A stretch of 64,000 nt of DNA, from assembly GCF_001949145.1 (NCBI RefSeq), contig NW_019091595.1:186001-250000 (forward strand), written 5' to 3'. This DNA comes from Acanthaster planci (lineage: Eukaryota > Echinodermata > Asteroidea > Valvatida > Acanthasteridae). The translations under genes were made by a program, and so were the position numbers. Shown here one piece after another: positions 1 to 12,300 of this stretch (its first letter is position 1; the number at the start of each line of letters is the position of its first letter). The notes beneath the pieces are model-generated. The model was not told the DNA's origin. It was given only the letters and a program-made list of their open reading frames with translations, and ran no database searches.

Positions 1-240
1 CTCTGCTGTACTGTCTCGTTTTTTTTTCTGAAGGTTGGTTATCATTCAGGTGCATGCAAAGGCGAAGTGTTCATGACAGGTTCACACTGATATTTGCTTT
101 GGGCTCAGGTGTGTTTGACTCTGGTGACCTCCAAGCGCAAATGTTTGATCTGATGGCACAAGTTAGCTTTTGGGTTCACTTTCGCACGAAGTATGAAGTG
201 AATCGTCTGGTTTAGTGTCATCCACAGAGGCAGCACTTAC

Positions 241-351
241 CTGAGAGGCTGTTGGCAGCAATGCACTGAGTTTGTTCTTGGGTTTGGGGCCTCGTTTGGC
301 ACCCGAGTGATGGTGTCGACCTCTCTTTCTGCCGACAAAACCACCTCTCCC
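241..351 (-). CDS. KMT2C/D: KMT2C/D exon 17, GR-rich basic segment (last exon seen)
   Basis: Encodes GRGGFVGRKRGRHHHSG followed by AKRGPKPKNK, similar to the GRGSGFPGKRRPRG segment of KMT2C that precedes PHD4-6. Acceptor TTATTCAG, donor GTAAGT. The gene continues past position 1; no further exon could be supported in 1-240. Confidence 0.9.
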
Positions 352-3300
352 CTGAATAATAAGACAGGACAACATTAAAGATCAAAAGATGCATTCCCTT
401 ACAGTTTCTATTAAACGGAAACAGAGTTGTGTACATGTTCAAAAACACAAGACAATGATATTTTTGTAAATGCTTGATATTGAAGTTAATCTGCAGAAAG
501 TTTTTTGCTGCCTTGAAGATGTATCAACTCATCGGGATATCACCAACAATGTATAGAGCACCTCTTTAAGACCAATAGTGCAAGTACTGGATTAATCAGC
601 TGACATAAACAACATGCTTTCTTACCCGCGGTCTTCCAACTCCAAACTTTTTCCTACCAAATGGTCCCAACTGGCTGAGTTTATCCAACGGTTTACCACC
701 TCCGGCGTGGGGCCAATGGGCGTGGCTTGTGGATGAGGAGGCAGGCCGCTGTGACGGTAACGTTAACAGTGGAGAAAGATGGTAAGACAACAGGAAGTGA
801 CACACTGACCACGCAGAATATAACTTCTTTGCAGATTTCCCAAAGTGCATTACAATTAGAAAAAACGTTCAACTTCTTTATATTGCTTTGCTTCTGAACA
901 ATTTCAATTATGATGGCTGTTTAAGGACTCGTGGAGACACGCATACATGTTGCACACAAATACAGAAGAGGTCATCTTAGGCATGAACAATCAACAGCTG
1001 TCTGCCATCAATATTATTGACGCCACAGGGAACCAGCCCAACAATGGGTCTCTGGTCAAATGTAACTGCTTAGCACAGATCTTTGCCATGCTGGGAATAC
1101 ATCTGCTGAGCTAAGTAGGTTCCCAGTCAAAGTAGCACCAACATTTGACAGCTGTTGCTGCTTAACAGATCCTTGACACTCTGTTCAGGTCTACATGACG
1201 TGGGTCAAGGGGCCCAGATGGGGAGCTTACCTCTATGACTCTCCTGGGCTCGTCTCCTCCAGCATAGTCAGTGTCCATACTGCTCAGACTGTCCTCGTTG
1301 TATGTGGACATGCTGGCTACCAACTCGTGCGACTGGGCAAGAGAGTCTTCAGTCAGGCCGACATTCCGCGGCGAGGACCGCGAGGCAGCAGGGCTCTTCC
1401 TGGGCACATAGCCGGCTGGAAAGAGGAGAGCACAAAGGAGCAAGGGAAGAGAAACAGAATTATGCTGCAAGGTGCTGGTACACAAGTCATCTGGAAATTG
1501 TGACTAGAGTGCTCGAAGCTGTTGCTGGAAGACTGTCTGGAACAATGGAAAAACGTTTTGCTCCAACTTCTGCATACCTGATGCTAGAGAAAGTGACTAA
1601 GAGTGACATTGGTATTCTTCATACCAAAATATATACTATCATTAACCCCTTCATCCCGGGGAACCATTGACAGCCGCGGCTTTGTGTGAGGATTAGTGCA
1701 TACCACACATACATTCTAGTCATCATGCACCTGCGGTTTCATAGCAGGCCTGTGCTGGACAGAGCTTTGCATACTGGGCAGTCACGGTCAAAAGAATCCC
1801 GGCGTGAAGGGGTTAAAGTACTCTGTAGACTTGCAGCAAACTTACTGTTTTCATATGCAGATTAAATTATATGTAAATTATATGCAGAAGAGTTTTACAT
1901 GTCCAATAAAGCACCATCTCCAGTCAGAAAAAACAACTAGCCAACAAACCACAGCCTTTGCAGATCCTTTCAAAGACGTGTCCATTTGCATTGTCGTCTG
2001 CCGCCTCTTACTCTTAAGAAACCCCAGATATTTTGCACAGGAGAAATATACCTTCTTTGTCGCCCGTGTCTGTGCAGCTGGAGTCACTGTATATTGTGGT
2101 GGAGCTGGATCTCGTTTCAGAAAACCTTGTGCCAATCTCCAGGTTTGTCTATCGGTGACATCAAAATTTAAAGGAAAAAAACAACAAAATTTGAGATGAT
2201 TCCTTTTGAATGGGATTGGAGTCCCTTGAAAACTCAACTACAAAGAACGAGCCATGGTGTTACGGCAAAGCGGTTGATTTTGGAGAATCGGGGAAGATTC
2301 TAAGTTGGGGGTTACAGTGAATGTGTGTTTCTTTTCGCCCTTTTGCCAGGAACATTTTTTCTGCTGTGATCATGCTTCCCAGTGAAAGGGCTTAAGTGCA
2401 CTTACGCCCTTCTGCTGGGCACCCGACGATATGAACCCCATCTCTGCTATAAAATGCAACACACTGCACCACTGGAGAAGGGTTGCATAATGCCACAATT
2501 TAGCAGTAAACGCAATTGGGCTAGTCTCACTCGATATGTAAAACACTAGTGTTCATTCACTGCACTGTATGGTACAATAAAATCCAACAGTGCATTTCAA
2601 TGCATTCAGCTACTTTCAGCATGGTTCACATTTCTGCTGTATGGCATTGGTGAATACAGCAACGTGGATAGAGGGAACCAGATCGAGGTTTGGATTCTAC
2701 TCAGTAAATTCAGTCTAAACTGGAGCGCCCTCAGAGATATCATTCCTCTGTTCTTCCTTCGAATGTAGTGGGCAAAGAATACGGGTGAACCTTTAGACTG
2801 CTGAAAAAAGGAGCACCCCCCTGGATTTCAGGAACACGGGTGATGTCTTAGCGGGCGGACCCACCTGTCTGTGCCTGCAGTCCCGACACTCGTAGGTACA
2901 GCGCTGTCCTGCAGCCCTCATCTGCTGGTAGTTGGTCACCACGTCGCTGTTATCGCAGTCAGCATGGATGTATCTGCAAGCAAACAAGAGCTGTAAGTGA
3001 CCTGTTCTCCAGCAGTTTATGGTGCTCTGTTTCCGATGATGCCTTTTAGTACTGTCAATCTCAATTCCTATTGACTCAGATTATTAAGGACACTAAGACC
3101 CGACATACTCAAACACAGAAGTCGTCAAACAGGAAGAAAACAATAACCCATGCACTTTCTCTGAGGTTAACAACACTGCAAGGCATGCTCAAATATACTT
3201 TGAAAGAATTTGAAAGTGAACGCAACAATTTTTTTCAACGAACAATACCCCTTGAAACATTTCAACACACTTTTTTCATCCATATTCTCTTGATTATCTG

Positions 3301-6300
3301 GTGTTTCAAACGTTCAAAGCCTCTCAATCCTCTACCTCTGGGTGATGCTGCTTATAAAAACTTGGCGTTATTCCCGACCTTTTCACAGCAAGCAGCGCAA
3401 GGAACGCAGTGGAAGTCACACACAGACTCCCAGACATTTATGCTACTTCTGAGACAGTGAAAGAGTGGACAATTTTGAGGAGACCCAGAGCACAGGGGGT
3501 CATCACGACATCTACTGCACTGTTCTAAAAATTGTAAGGATAATCCCTGTGATTAAACACAAGCAGTCCCCGAGACCCACGAACCTTTTGCAGACGTCGC
3601 ACTGCACCATGACCTTGTGGGTCGTGTGGTGTCGGTATGCCTTGCCGCAGATCGGACAAAAGTAGCCCTTGTTGCGCTGCTGGTAGCACGAGTCACACAC
3701 CGTGTAGTTGTGGTGCCAGCGGGAGCTGGGCCCACTGCCGGGGGTGCGAGCGCCGCAGTCCCCACAAACACGGCAGTTCTTGGAGAGGGGTGAAAAAAGG
3801 GACCTCTGTTAAATGTGGGATATTCCTAGCAAAAGTGGAAACTTGTTCACACTGTTATCAACCTTTTATTATCATAGGTAATTCTTGCACAAAAGTTTTT
3901 TTGTTTTGTTTTTAACCCCTTCGCGTCGGTAATTCTTTAGACCGTGACTGCTGGGCTGTGGTATGCCCTGAATGGAGGGCTTTGTCCAGCAGCAGGCTCC
4001 ATTGAACCAGAAGCTGCATGGTGAATAGACTATGTGTGGTATGCACTAATCCTCACATAAAGCCGCGGCTCTTGCCATCTCCCAAAGTAAAGGGGTTAAA
4101 AAGACAATGGTAAGAGTAAGAAGTGCAATCACCTGTATTCTGATTATTTCCATCCAAAACAGTCCTACCAAAGTTTCACAAGCGCATTCCAAAAAACTAG
4201 AACCCCCAATAGGGTGCAATTTAGATTACACAAGCTCCATTACGTTATTCCCTTCTCACTACCACAACCAGATACATTTAGTTGCAAAGCAAAGAACAGT
4301 AGAAGAAATTTGCTGACATATTACCAAGCAAAGATTATTGTTAATTGTCTCACACATTCAAAACTTCTTATTCACTCAGTGTCTTTCCTTCAAGCTATCT
4401 TGGCTATGGCCCAATATAATGATGAAAGTCACTTTCACAGCATTTTTCAGGAAATAGGTTTTGTCGGGATGCTTTCTTGGTAACAGGGCAGGGGCCTACC
4501 TTGCATTTCCAGCCGTGCTTGGGAATTGTGGTCATAGCAGGGCGCAAGCAGAAGGTATGGTACCCCTTATCACACGTATCACACACCAACATCTTGTTGT
4601 CGTCACCTGGTTGTCTGCCCATCATCGGAAGAGAAAATGGCAACAGCTTAATATTTTGAATTTTGACCCAAAAGACTCTATGTGGTTACTGTATACAGTA
4701 ATGTATGGCCAACTTTGTCTTCATGCTCAAATGGCGTTTTGCACATGGTTAATTTGCAACAGAGTGTGTACAAATTTACAGCAAACATTGACATGCCCAC
4801 GAGTTAAATTAAGGATGGTTCCTTGAGAAAAAAAATGCTCTGAGGTAGCAAGAACTGAAATCTTTTAGCAGACGTCCAGTAAATATATTTGAACAAACAC
4901 CTATTACACAAAGAAAAAAAAAGAAAAATTAAATTAACCCTAACCCTCAGGGGTATTTGGCAAGAGACACTGCCACACGCATTAGTCTACATTGCTTGTC
5001 AAAGTGGCTTGCCTGCCTAGTGCAACAAGATCCAACAGGTTTAATATCGCCATGGCCAAACAGTCTGGGCGCGGATGCCAGCTCCCACAGGATCCAGGAG
5101 TGGCATTGCTCAATGGGACCAGCTCCCGTTGCCTCAACGTGACCAGTTTGCACGGCTGCTGTTGATTGCCCAGTGCAACAAATTATGCCAGACTTTAACA
5201 CCTACCCTGCATCTGGCAGGGTTAGGGTTAAAAAAAAGTCACAACCTTCGACGAGGATGGATGATAGGTGGAGCATTAGCGACATACCTGCACGTCTGGC
5301 AGATTTTGCAGTTCGGACACTGCCAGCCAGCGCGGACCCCGGGCGTAACAACAACGGGCGGGTCCAGGCACGTGCTGTGATAGTGCTGGCCGCAGCTGGT
5401 GCAGAAGAGCTGGTCTTGGAGGTTGCCCGGGGCCTCGCAGATGACACACTCCAGCTCCTCTTCATCCACTGGACAGACAATCAATCATCAGCAACAAAAA
5501 TAGTTGAAAACACACATAACAGGTTGAGACAATTTGCAGCCAGTAAGAATGATTGTGATGATTTTATTTTATTTGATTCAGCAGCCAAATGCCCGAAGGA
5601 TGAAAATTTACAATGTGCAAAATTAATCTGAAATTATGAAGGAAAACATGTGCAATCTGCCAAAAATAAAAATCATGTAAGAGAAAGACTGCAATAAATG
5701 TTGGTTATAACCAAGCCACCGTCATTTTCCACAGAGCTCGAGTTGTTTTAAAACTTACCTTTTTCTTCACAAAGGTCCAGATGATCAGGACAGAGCAGGG
5801 CTAGTGATTTGATGCCCTTGATAAAAAAATACACATATTTTGATCAATCAGTTTTCATTTTCCAGTGGCACAGCATCAACGTGCAGCCAATTACTCTCAA
5901 CCGCCAAACACAAGAAACCTCTACAAAAACCAACTGCATCTGATAATTAAACGCTGATCATGCAGAACAAGCAAGTATCTATACAGGTAATATGAGGACT
6001 AGCAGCTACAAAGCTTTTCAACTAAAAGACTAAGAAGTTCTCATTTCGGGTGGCAAACTGTGGTCTAGATGGCCAGAGAGGTTGATCTATCCAATAACTT
6101 AGATTCTTATCAATGACTCTGTTGTCGAGGTTGCAGATTTTCAGAAATTTTCCTTCTTAAGTCATCTATGCTACCTTCCGCATTGTTGTCCTTAAGTCCT
6201 TAGGTTTGCATTTTCGAGAGCGGTAGTAGTAGGACATTCCCTTGAGAAAGAGCTGTCTTGGTGAGCCAACAAAAAACAGACAGGGCGCCGAGGGGAAAAC

Positions 6301-9300
6301 CAATCTGCATGACAGCCTGGTAGGACGCCAGCCTGAGAATGCATGAGTGATGAATGGGACCAAGGAACCAGCCTTGACTATCCAATGGGTGAATGTGAAA
6401 ACAGGTACCTTACTGTGCCTGAGTCGGAAGCAACTGGATAGAAATGGTATAAACATACCTGGAAGGAGCCACTGCTGGCAGCACATGGATAGTGGTAGAT
6501 CCGCTTGCAGCCCAGCTCCATGCAGAAGATAGTGGCACCGAACCGACGACAGTAGGAACAGCGCTATCAACGAGGCAACAGACATCACATTTTGACTTTT
6601 TTTTCTACTCTGTGTTATGCCTGGGAGGCAAACCCTTGTACAGGCCACCTAGAGGCCAGTTAATCAATTCACAGTAGTTCAAATTCAAAGAATAATTTGA
6701 CATCACTTAAATGCATACTGCGCACTATATTTATGATACATGTACAGAAAACATCGCCATCATTTTCACATAAGGCCACAACACAGGAAGTGGTGTAACA
6801 TTCTGATTCATGAGAAACACTACAAACCAGATTTTCCTTTAAACATAAAACGGAAGTATTGAGGGTTTCCCTTCTTTATTTTTCGTGGGGGGGGGTGTTA
6901 TGGGCAATACCTGAGTGGCTCCAGAGAAGACCGCCTTGTCAACATTGAGAAGCTGGAAGTTTTCATTCTGGCAAACACCCTCTGACCAAGCAGCGCAACA
7001 ATGATGTGCAGTGGTATGTCCTATGAAGTGAACAACAAAGACGACAGGTGAAACACTGAAGATGATGGCATACAAAAGCCGAGACATGCATCGTAAAAGT
7101 ACATGGCAATCAGAAGTTTTTAGCATTTAACATTTACGTCATGGGCCTTGATGAATATGCAGAGAGTGAGTTGCTTTCCCCAGATTGAAAATTGTACAAG
7201 CTCTTCTTGAAACCCACATAGAACATGGAGATGGCCCATCCTGGTGGGTTTGTTGAAGTAAGGAAAAAACAAATTACATTTGACAGCAAAGGTTTCACCT
7301 GTCTGTTCAAAGATAGAGTGCATGTCCGGCTCTTCTGGGTGGCCGACCATGCTCAGTTCATCTATTCCGGGGCTGCCGGATTCCAGGCTGTCTGGGGGAA
7401 TCCTCCGAGGCGATTTGCTCTTCTCTCTGACAGCGTCACAGAGATAAGTACAGTTTCAGTCAAAATGACAAGCTCACTATTTACTTTTGGAGAAAGGTTT
7501 GGCTTCCTGAATGGTCTATTTCCTTCCAAGAACTAACTGAGATTTTATTTCATTCTCTGTTTTGGAATCTGTTTGCATCCTGTCATCATATTTCAGCAGT
7601 CTTTTACGATAGACCAACAATTCATTTTAGAGATTCACTGGCCATCTGAATGAATAGAATCTGGGACTGCAACTAGGTTGCAAGTTGACTAAAATTGTTA
7701 AATTGCCAGCTTCGACATCAACCATAGTGGACCAACACAGAAACCACTTAGAAACAAAATAAAAACAAAGGTTAAGCTATACTTAAGAGCCAAAAAAAAT
7801 GAAACGAACTCTCACTTTTGCACTTTGGAAGGGCCCCTGGCCCTGCGCCAGGTCAGGTGTTTGGGGCTCCTCTCGTTGGGGTTGTACGGGGCATCGTCCT
7901 CTGCCGTCCTCCGTTGTCGCGGGATCACCTTCTTGAAAGGGTTGAATCCGGGGGTGGGGTCGAACCGCAGGAGGTCCCCCTGGCCTAGCAGGCTCTTCTC
8001 TCCGCAACAACAGAGGGCGCACACCATCCCTTGTCTGTGTGGTGGGGTGGGGCATCGGGAAGGACAGAGTTTAGTGAAATTAACACTCACCGAAACAAAA
8101 TGACATAACAGCCTTTACTTGAGCACTGGCATTGCCCTTGCTGGACACGACAACCAGAACATTATGATCCTAGTCCATGCTCGAAAAATCTCAAAAAGAA
8201 TTCATCACACATGTAGAATTCCCTCAAATTTGCTCTTCCCACATGGAACCACAACATCTACATAGCAATTAGGCAACCTAGATGTGCTTCACTAAGAAAC
8301 CTTTTCTCCACTTCCAACAACACATCAAACTCTTTGAAAAGTAACAGTGTTGGGGATTCAATTTCAGACCTCTTCAGTATTACAATTTTTAACAAATGTT
8401 GGATTTGCGGAAATTTGAAATTAATTGGTCAGACAGAATTCAGTATTTTCATAAGAGGATTTTATGAATGAAACATACCAATAAACATGCATAACTAGAA
8501 TGACTTAGTTGTTTTCCCATGCACATTTGTTCATCGCTTTTTCCCCTCCAAAAGTGCTTCAGGAGGAATTTCTGACAGTTTCCCACTCACCCAGCTTGCG
8601 CGTGGGGTTCAGCCTCTGACTGGTTAGATCCCACCTCCAAGTCGGTGATCATTTTCTCCTGGCCAGTGGAGTCCACCTCCGGTTCCAGTCGGGGCTCAGA
8701 CAGGGCCTCCTCCAGGGAGCTGCCAGGGCCGGTCTGGCCGTCAAACTCTCCCAGGCCTCCCTCGGCAGCCTTCAGGTGCAGGACCGGGATAGATTCAGGG
8801 GCCGGGGAAGAGGTGACACTGCTGCTGTCATCATCATCTTCACAAAGTTGCCTGGGAATGAAAACATACAGAATGAGTTCTGTCCCTGTTTAGGAAAGGC
8901 AGAAACATCTGCAATGGGTTCTTGAGCATTCTCTTTCATATAAAGGGGGGCTACGGAATTACACCAGCACCAGCAAATGATCAGAAACAGTCCACAGATA
9001 CATGTATAAATCAGTAGACTTTTCATCCCTAACCACATGCCAAGAAATTATTCTTGGGTGATGATGGGGGAGAGGAGGCAGTGATTAGGAGCAGGCAGTA
9101 TTGCCTGCCTCCTGAGGTCACTGGATGCACTGGGATGATTATCCACAACTCACTTAAATGTTTAAAAATTACAACAAAGCTTACAAAGACAGAAATCAAT
9201 TGATGCAACAAATTTGTCCATGTGTTGCTCCCATGCACCACGCTGTTGCTTGAAAACCAAGCACCCTTCAGCTGCTTCCAGAAACTCTTCATTACAAATA

Positions 9301-12300
9301 AATTTAAAGGCTTTCCCAGAGATGACCAGGAAAGCTTTCATTCAAAAAGAGTTTACTTCTGACATCTTTTTGCAGAAACAGGGGACTTGCCAACAGAACG
9401 AACAGCTTGCTCCGTAATTAGGTCTTAAAACACGTGAATAAACTGAGGTAGCAATAATCAGTGACTGGATGCTTTGATAGTACTCGCGACCTGCTTATAA
9501 CCCAATAGAGGTTTTTCACATAACATAACGAGCAAAGGCATTTCAGAAGGCATACCCGATACCATGTCCTTGGTGGCGTACGTTTTTTGGAATCTGGGTA
9601 TCTCTAATGGCAATTTCTGTATGACAAAGTGTTGGGGGACTTTGAAGGCACGTGCATTTCTGTGCACATCTGTGGAAATTCAATGCTGACCGTCAAAAAT
9701 CATGTGAGTGAAAAGCCTCTACAGTCTATGGCCAAATATGGCTTGAATCATTTGCACTTTGATCTGCATTTGCATAATTTATGCCACGACAGTACAGCTA
9801 CCTTCTTCTACGTGGAACTGGTGATAATCCGTCTTTACGGGGTCTGCCTCGGCCTCGTCGCATTGTACCTTCATCTAATGTATACTGCAGACCATACCAA
9901 AGAATAAGAACGACAACATAAATGTACCTGATTAATGCAGCCTTACCTCATTCCCAAGGGTGAGATTGGGAGATGAAGGGAACTCCATAGAGCATCCAGC
10001 AGAAATAACATACTGAGACCTTTTGGGGGAGTTTAACTGCTCATCAGAAATGAATTCTCTCCCAAATGGCCGGGATTATTCTAATCTAGTTTTTTAGTAT
10101 TTGTACAGTCATAAAGCTGAACAATCTGAACGATTTAACCTCTAAAAATCTAGAATTTGGACGTTGGAATTCCTGACACCAGGAAAAAGTTCTGAGGAGA
10201 AGTCACAGCCTTGCAATCCTCCTTCCCCCCCCCCCAAAAAAAACCGTACTGATTCCAACACAATCCAACACACCGGCGAGTAATGTAGGGATTCCCGACT
10301 CAGCAACAATAACTGAATCGTAAGAATGCTGTGACGCACCTTCAGGACAGGAAACTCTGAACAACAGACATGTGAATAGCAAGGCATGGCAAGATAACGT
10401 ATGACATATAATTAATGCAAACAACAAGGGTGACTGCAAAAAACGTGCATTCCCTGTAAGTACACTACCATAATATGTACTGCATTTTTGACCTTCATAT
10501 CATTACATGCATATCGTTACACAGTCTGTAACTGTGGGTATCAGTGTGAAGCTTGCTCCATCTAACCAAACCCAAATCTGAATATCATGTTCTTTCTTGA
10601 TCAATTAATTCCGGACTTTGGGGTGAAATCTAGTGCTGGATTTAGCGCAGTTCTCATTAAAAAAATCCACCCAATTAAGTAATAATTTCCCACCAGAGTT
10701 ACCAAATAGAAACTGATAAAAAAATGAAGTTAACCTTGACTGCATCTGTGCCGTATCTTCCACCTACCTCTGGTTCACCTTTAAATCTTGGAAATTTCTT
10801 CTTTCGGCCTGTTAAAAGAGGTCAACATTAAAAAAGTGTATCCATTACTTATCAACCATCTAGGCTGGAAGAATGCTGAAATCAGTCCCGCTATGGGTTT
10901 TTGGTTTTGGTCGGGACTAGGAAGCCTTTCATCCTCAGACGGTTTCCTTGAATTAGACAATATACACAACAGCTCAAATAGCATTCATGCCAACATGCAC
11001 GCATTAAACATCCTCCAACGGCACCTACGAAAAAATTGGACACAGCCTCAGTGCTACAAATCCTCCAGTATTTCTTGAATATGTTCTGCGGAAGGGCGCC
11101 CACTGCCTCAATACCCCAAACTCTTCCGGCAATTCCTCTCAGTATGTTGATGCAGTGTGAATGGTACCCTGGAGCGGTGTGGAGGATCTCACATGTATAC
11201 AATGTGAAAATGAATTTATGCATGGCTGAATACAAACAACACAAGGTCTAACCTACAACCTTGAGACAATGCTTCCTTCACTATCAGCAACGCACCAGTA
11301 TTCAGGAATCAGATATTTGAGGCAATTTACTGCACACAAGATGCTGGGTATGGAAGCACAGCCTGTGGATCCTGCTCTTTCAACAATGCTTAGAAATATT
11401 CTTGTATGTGCGAGGATGACAAAGGCTTGAACAGGTGAACTTATACATGTAAGAGTTGTTGCATTTGTAGGCAATCCACTCTTGCATTTGCTCAATGGCA
11501 ATTCGGTTCTGTACAATGACAAGCAGAACAGCTACAAACTGAGAACCCAGGTGCATTGTACAAATGGAAAGCCTACAGTTCTAAATGAGTCAAAAGCTTT
11601 CCACAAAGGGTTACCATGATATGGCAACAAAGTTCCGCACAGTGACCCATCATCTGACAGTGACCTTTTCATCGTTAATCGTTTAATTGGTAACTCTTTT
11701 ATCTCAGCCTTCCCCAGCCTCCTTGCATAAATGAAACGTTTCAAAGGCTGCCTTGTGTCGAGGTTTACATGTAAGAGCAGACTTTGTGGCGACTGTACTC
11801 AGCCATACCTAAATATACACATGGGCCTAAATTTTACTGAAAATCATAGATCTACACTGCTCCATATCACTCATAGCACCTCCCTTAACTGGCAGCTATT
11901 GCCGGAAGATTTTGATGGGCTGAGGCAGTGGCCATTCCTCCAGGGAACACATTCAAGAAGTAAGTACAGGATTTTGGAGGAGGGATCCTGTCTGGAAGGG
12001 GCAGATGGAGGACTTTGCAGGAATGAGGTCTTGGGGTGCTAGGCATGCAGGCTGAGATGCCCTTCACCAATTTGCGTTGGACTTAAAATCAAGCAACACA
12101 TGTACTTGTATTCCACGGACTCCCTCCCTTCCCCAAAGGGAAAATACATTTACCAACACTCTTAACAGACATATTTATGGGTGTGATTTATATGCCTACA
12201 TGAGTCATGTCTGCTGTTTAGTGATGTTCATGTGTTAAACATATTTTGTACACAGATCTATCCACTAACTTTATGAATTTAAAAACAGCACAAAATTAAT

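Larger units (their letters stand above)
352..8590. other. Introns between KMT2C/D exons 4 and 17
   Basis: Introns range from about 270 to 720 bp. Three contain TTAA-flanked inverted-repeat elements (1646-1812, 3916-4095, 4938-5227). The rest (749-1230, 2149-2864, 2974-3584, 5817-6458, 6564-6910, 7427-7815, 8035-8590) shows only AT-leaning unique-looking sequence with polypyrimidine tracts before the acceptors. Confidence 0.6.

Noticed and set aside
4934-5231. Interstitial telomere repeats
   Set aside because: The two telomere-like words are inverted ends of one TTAA-flanked element rather than a telomeric array.
6166-6648. 160-codon minus-strand open frame
   Set aside because: It overlaps KMT2C/D exon 8 in the wrong frame; the correct frame encodes the PHD peptide.
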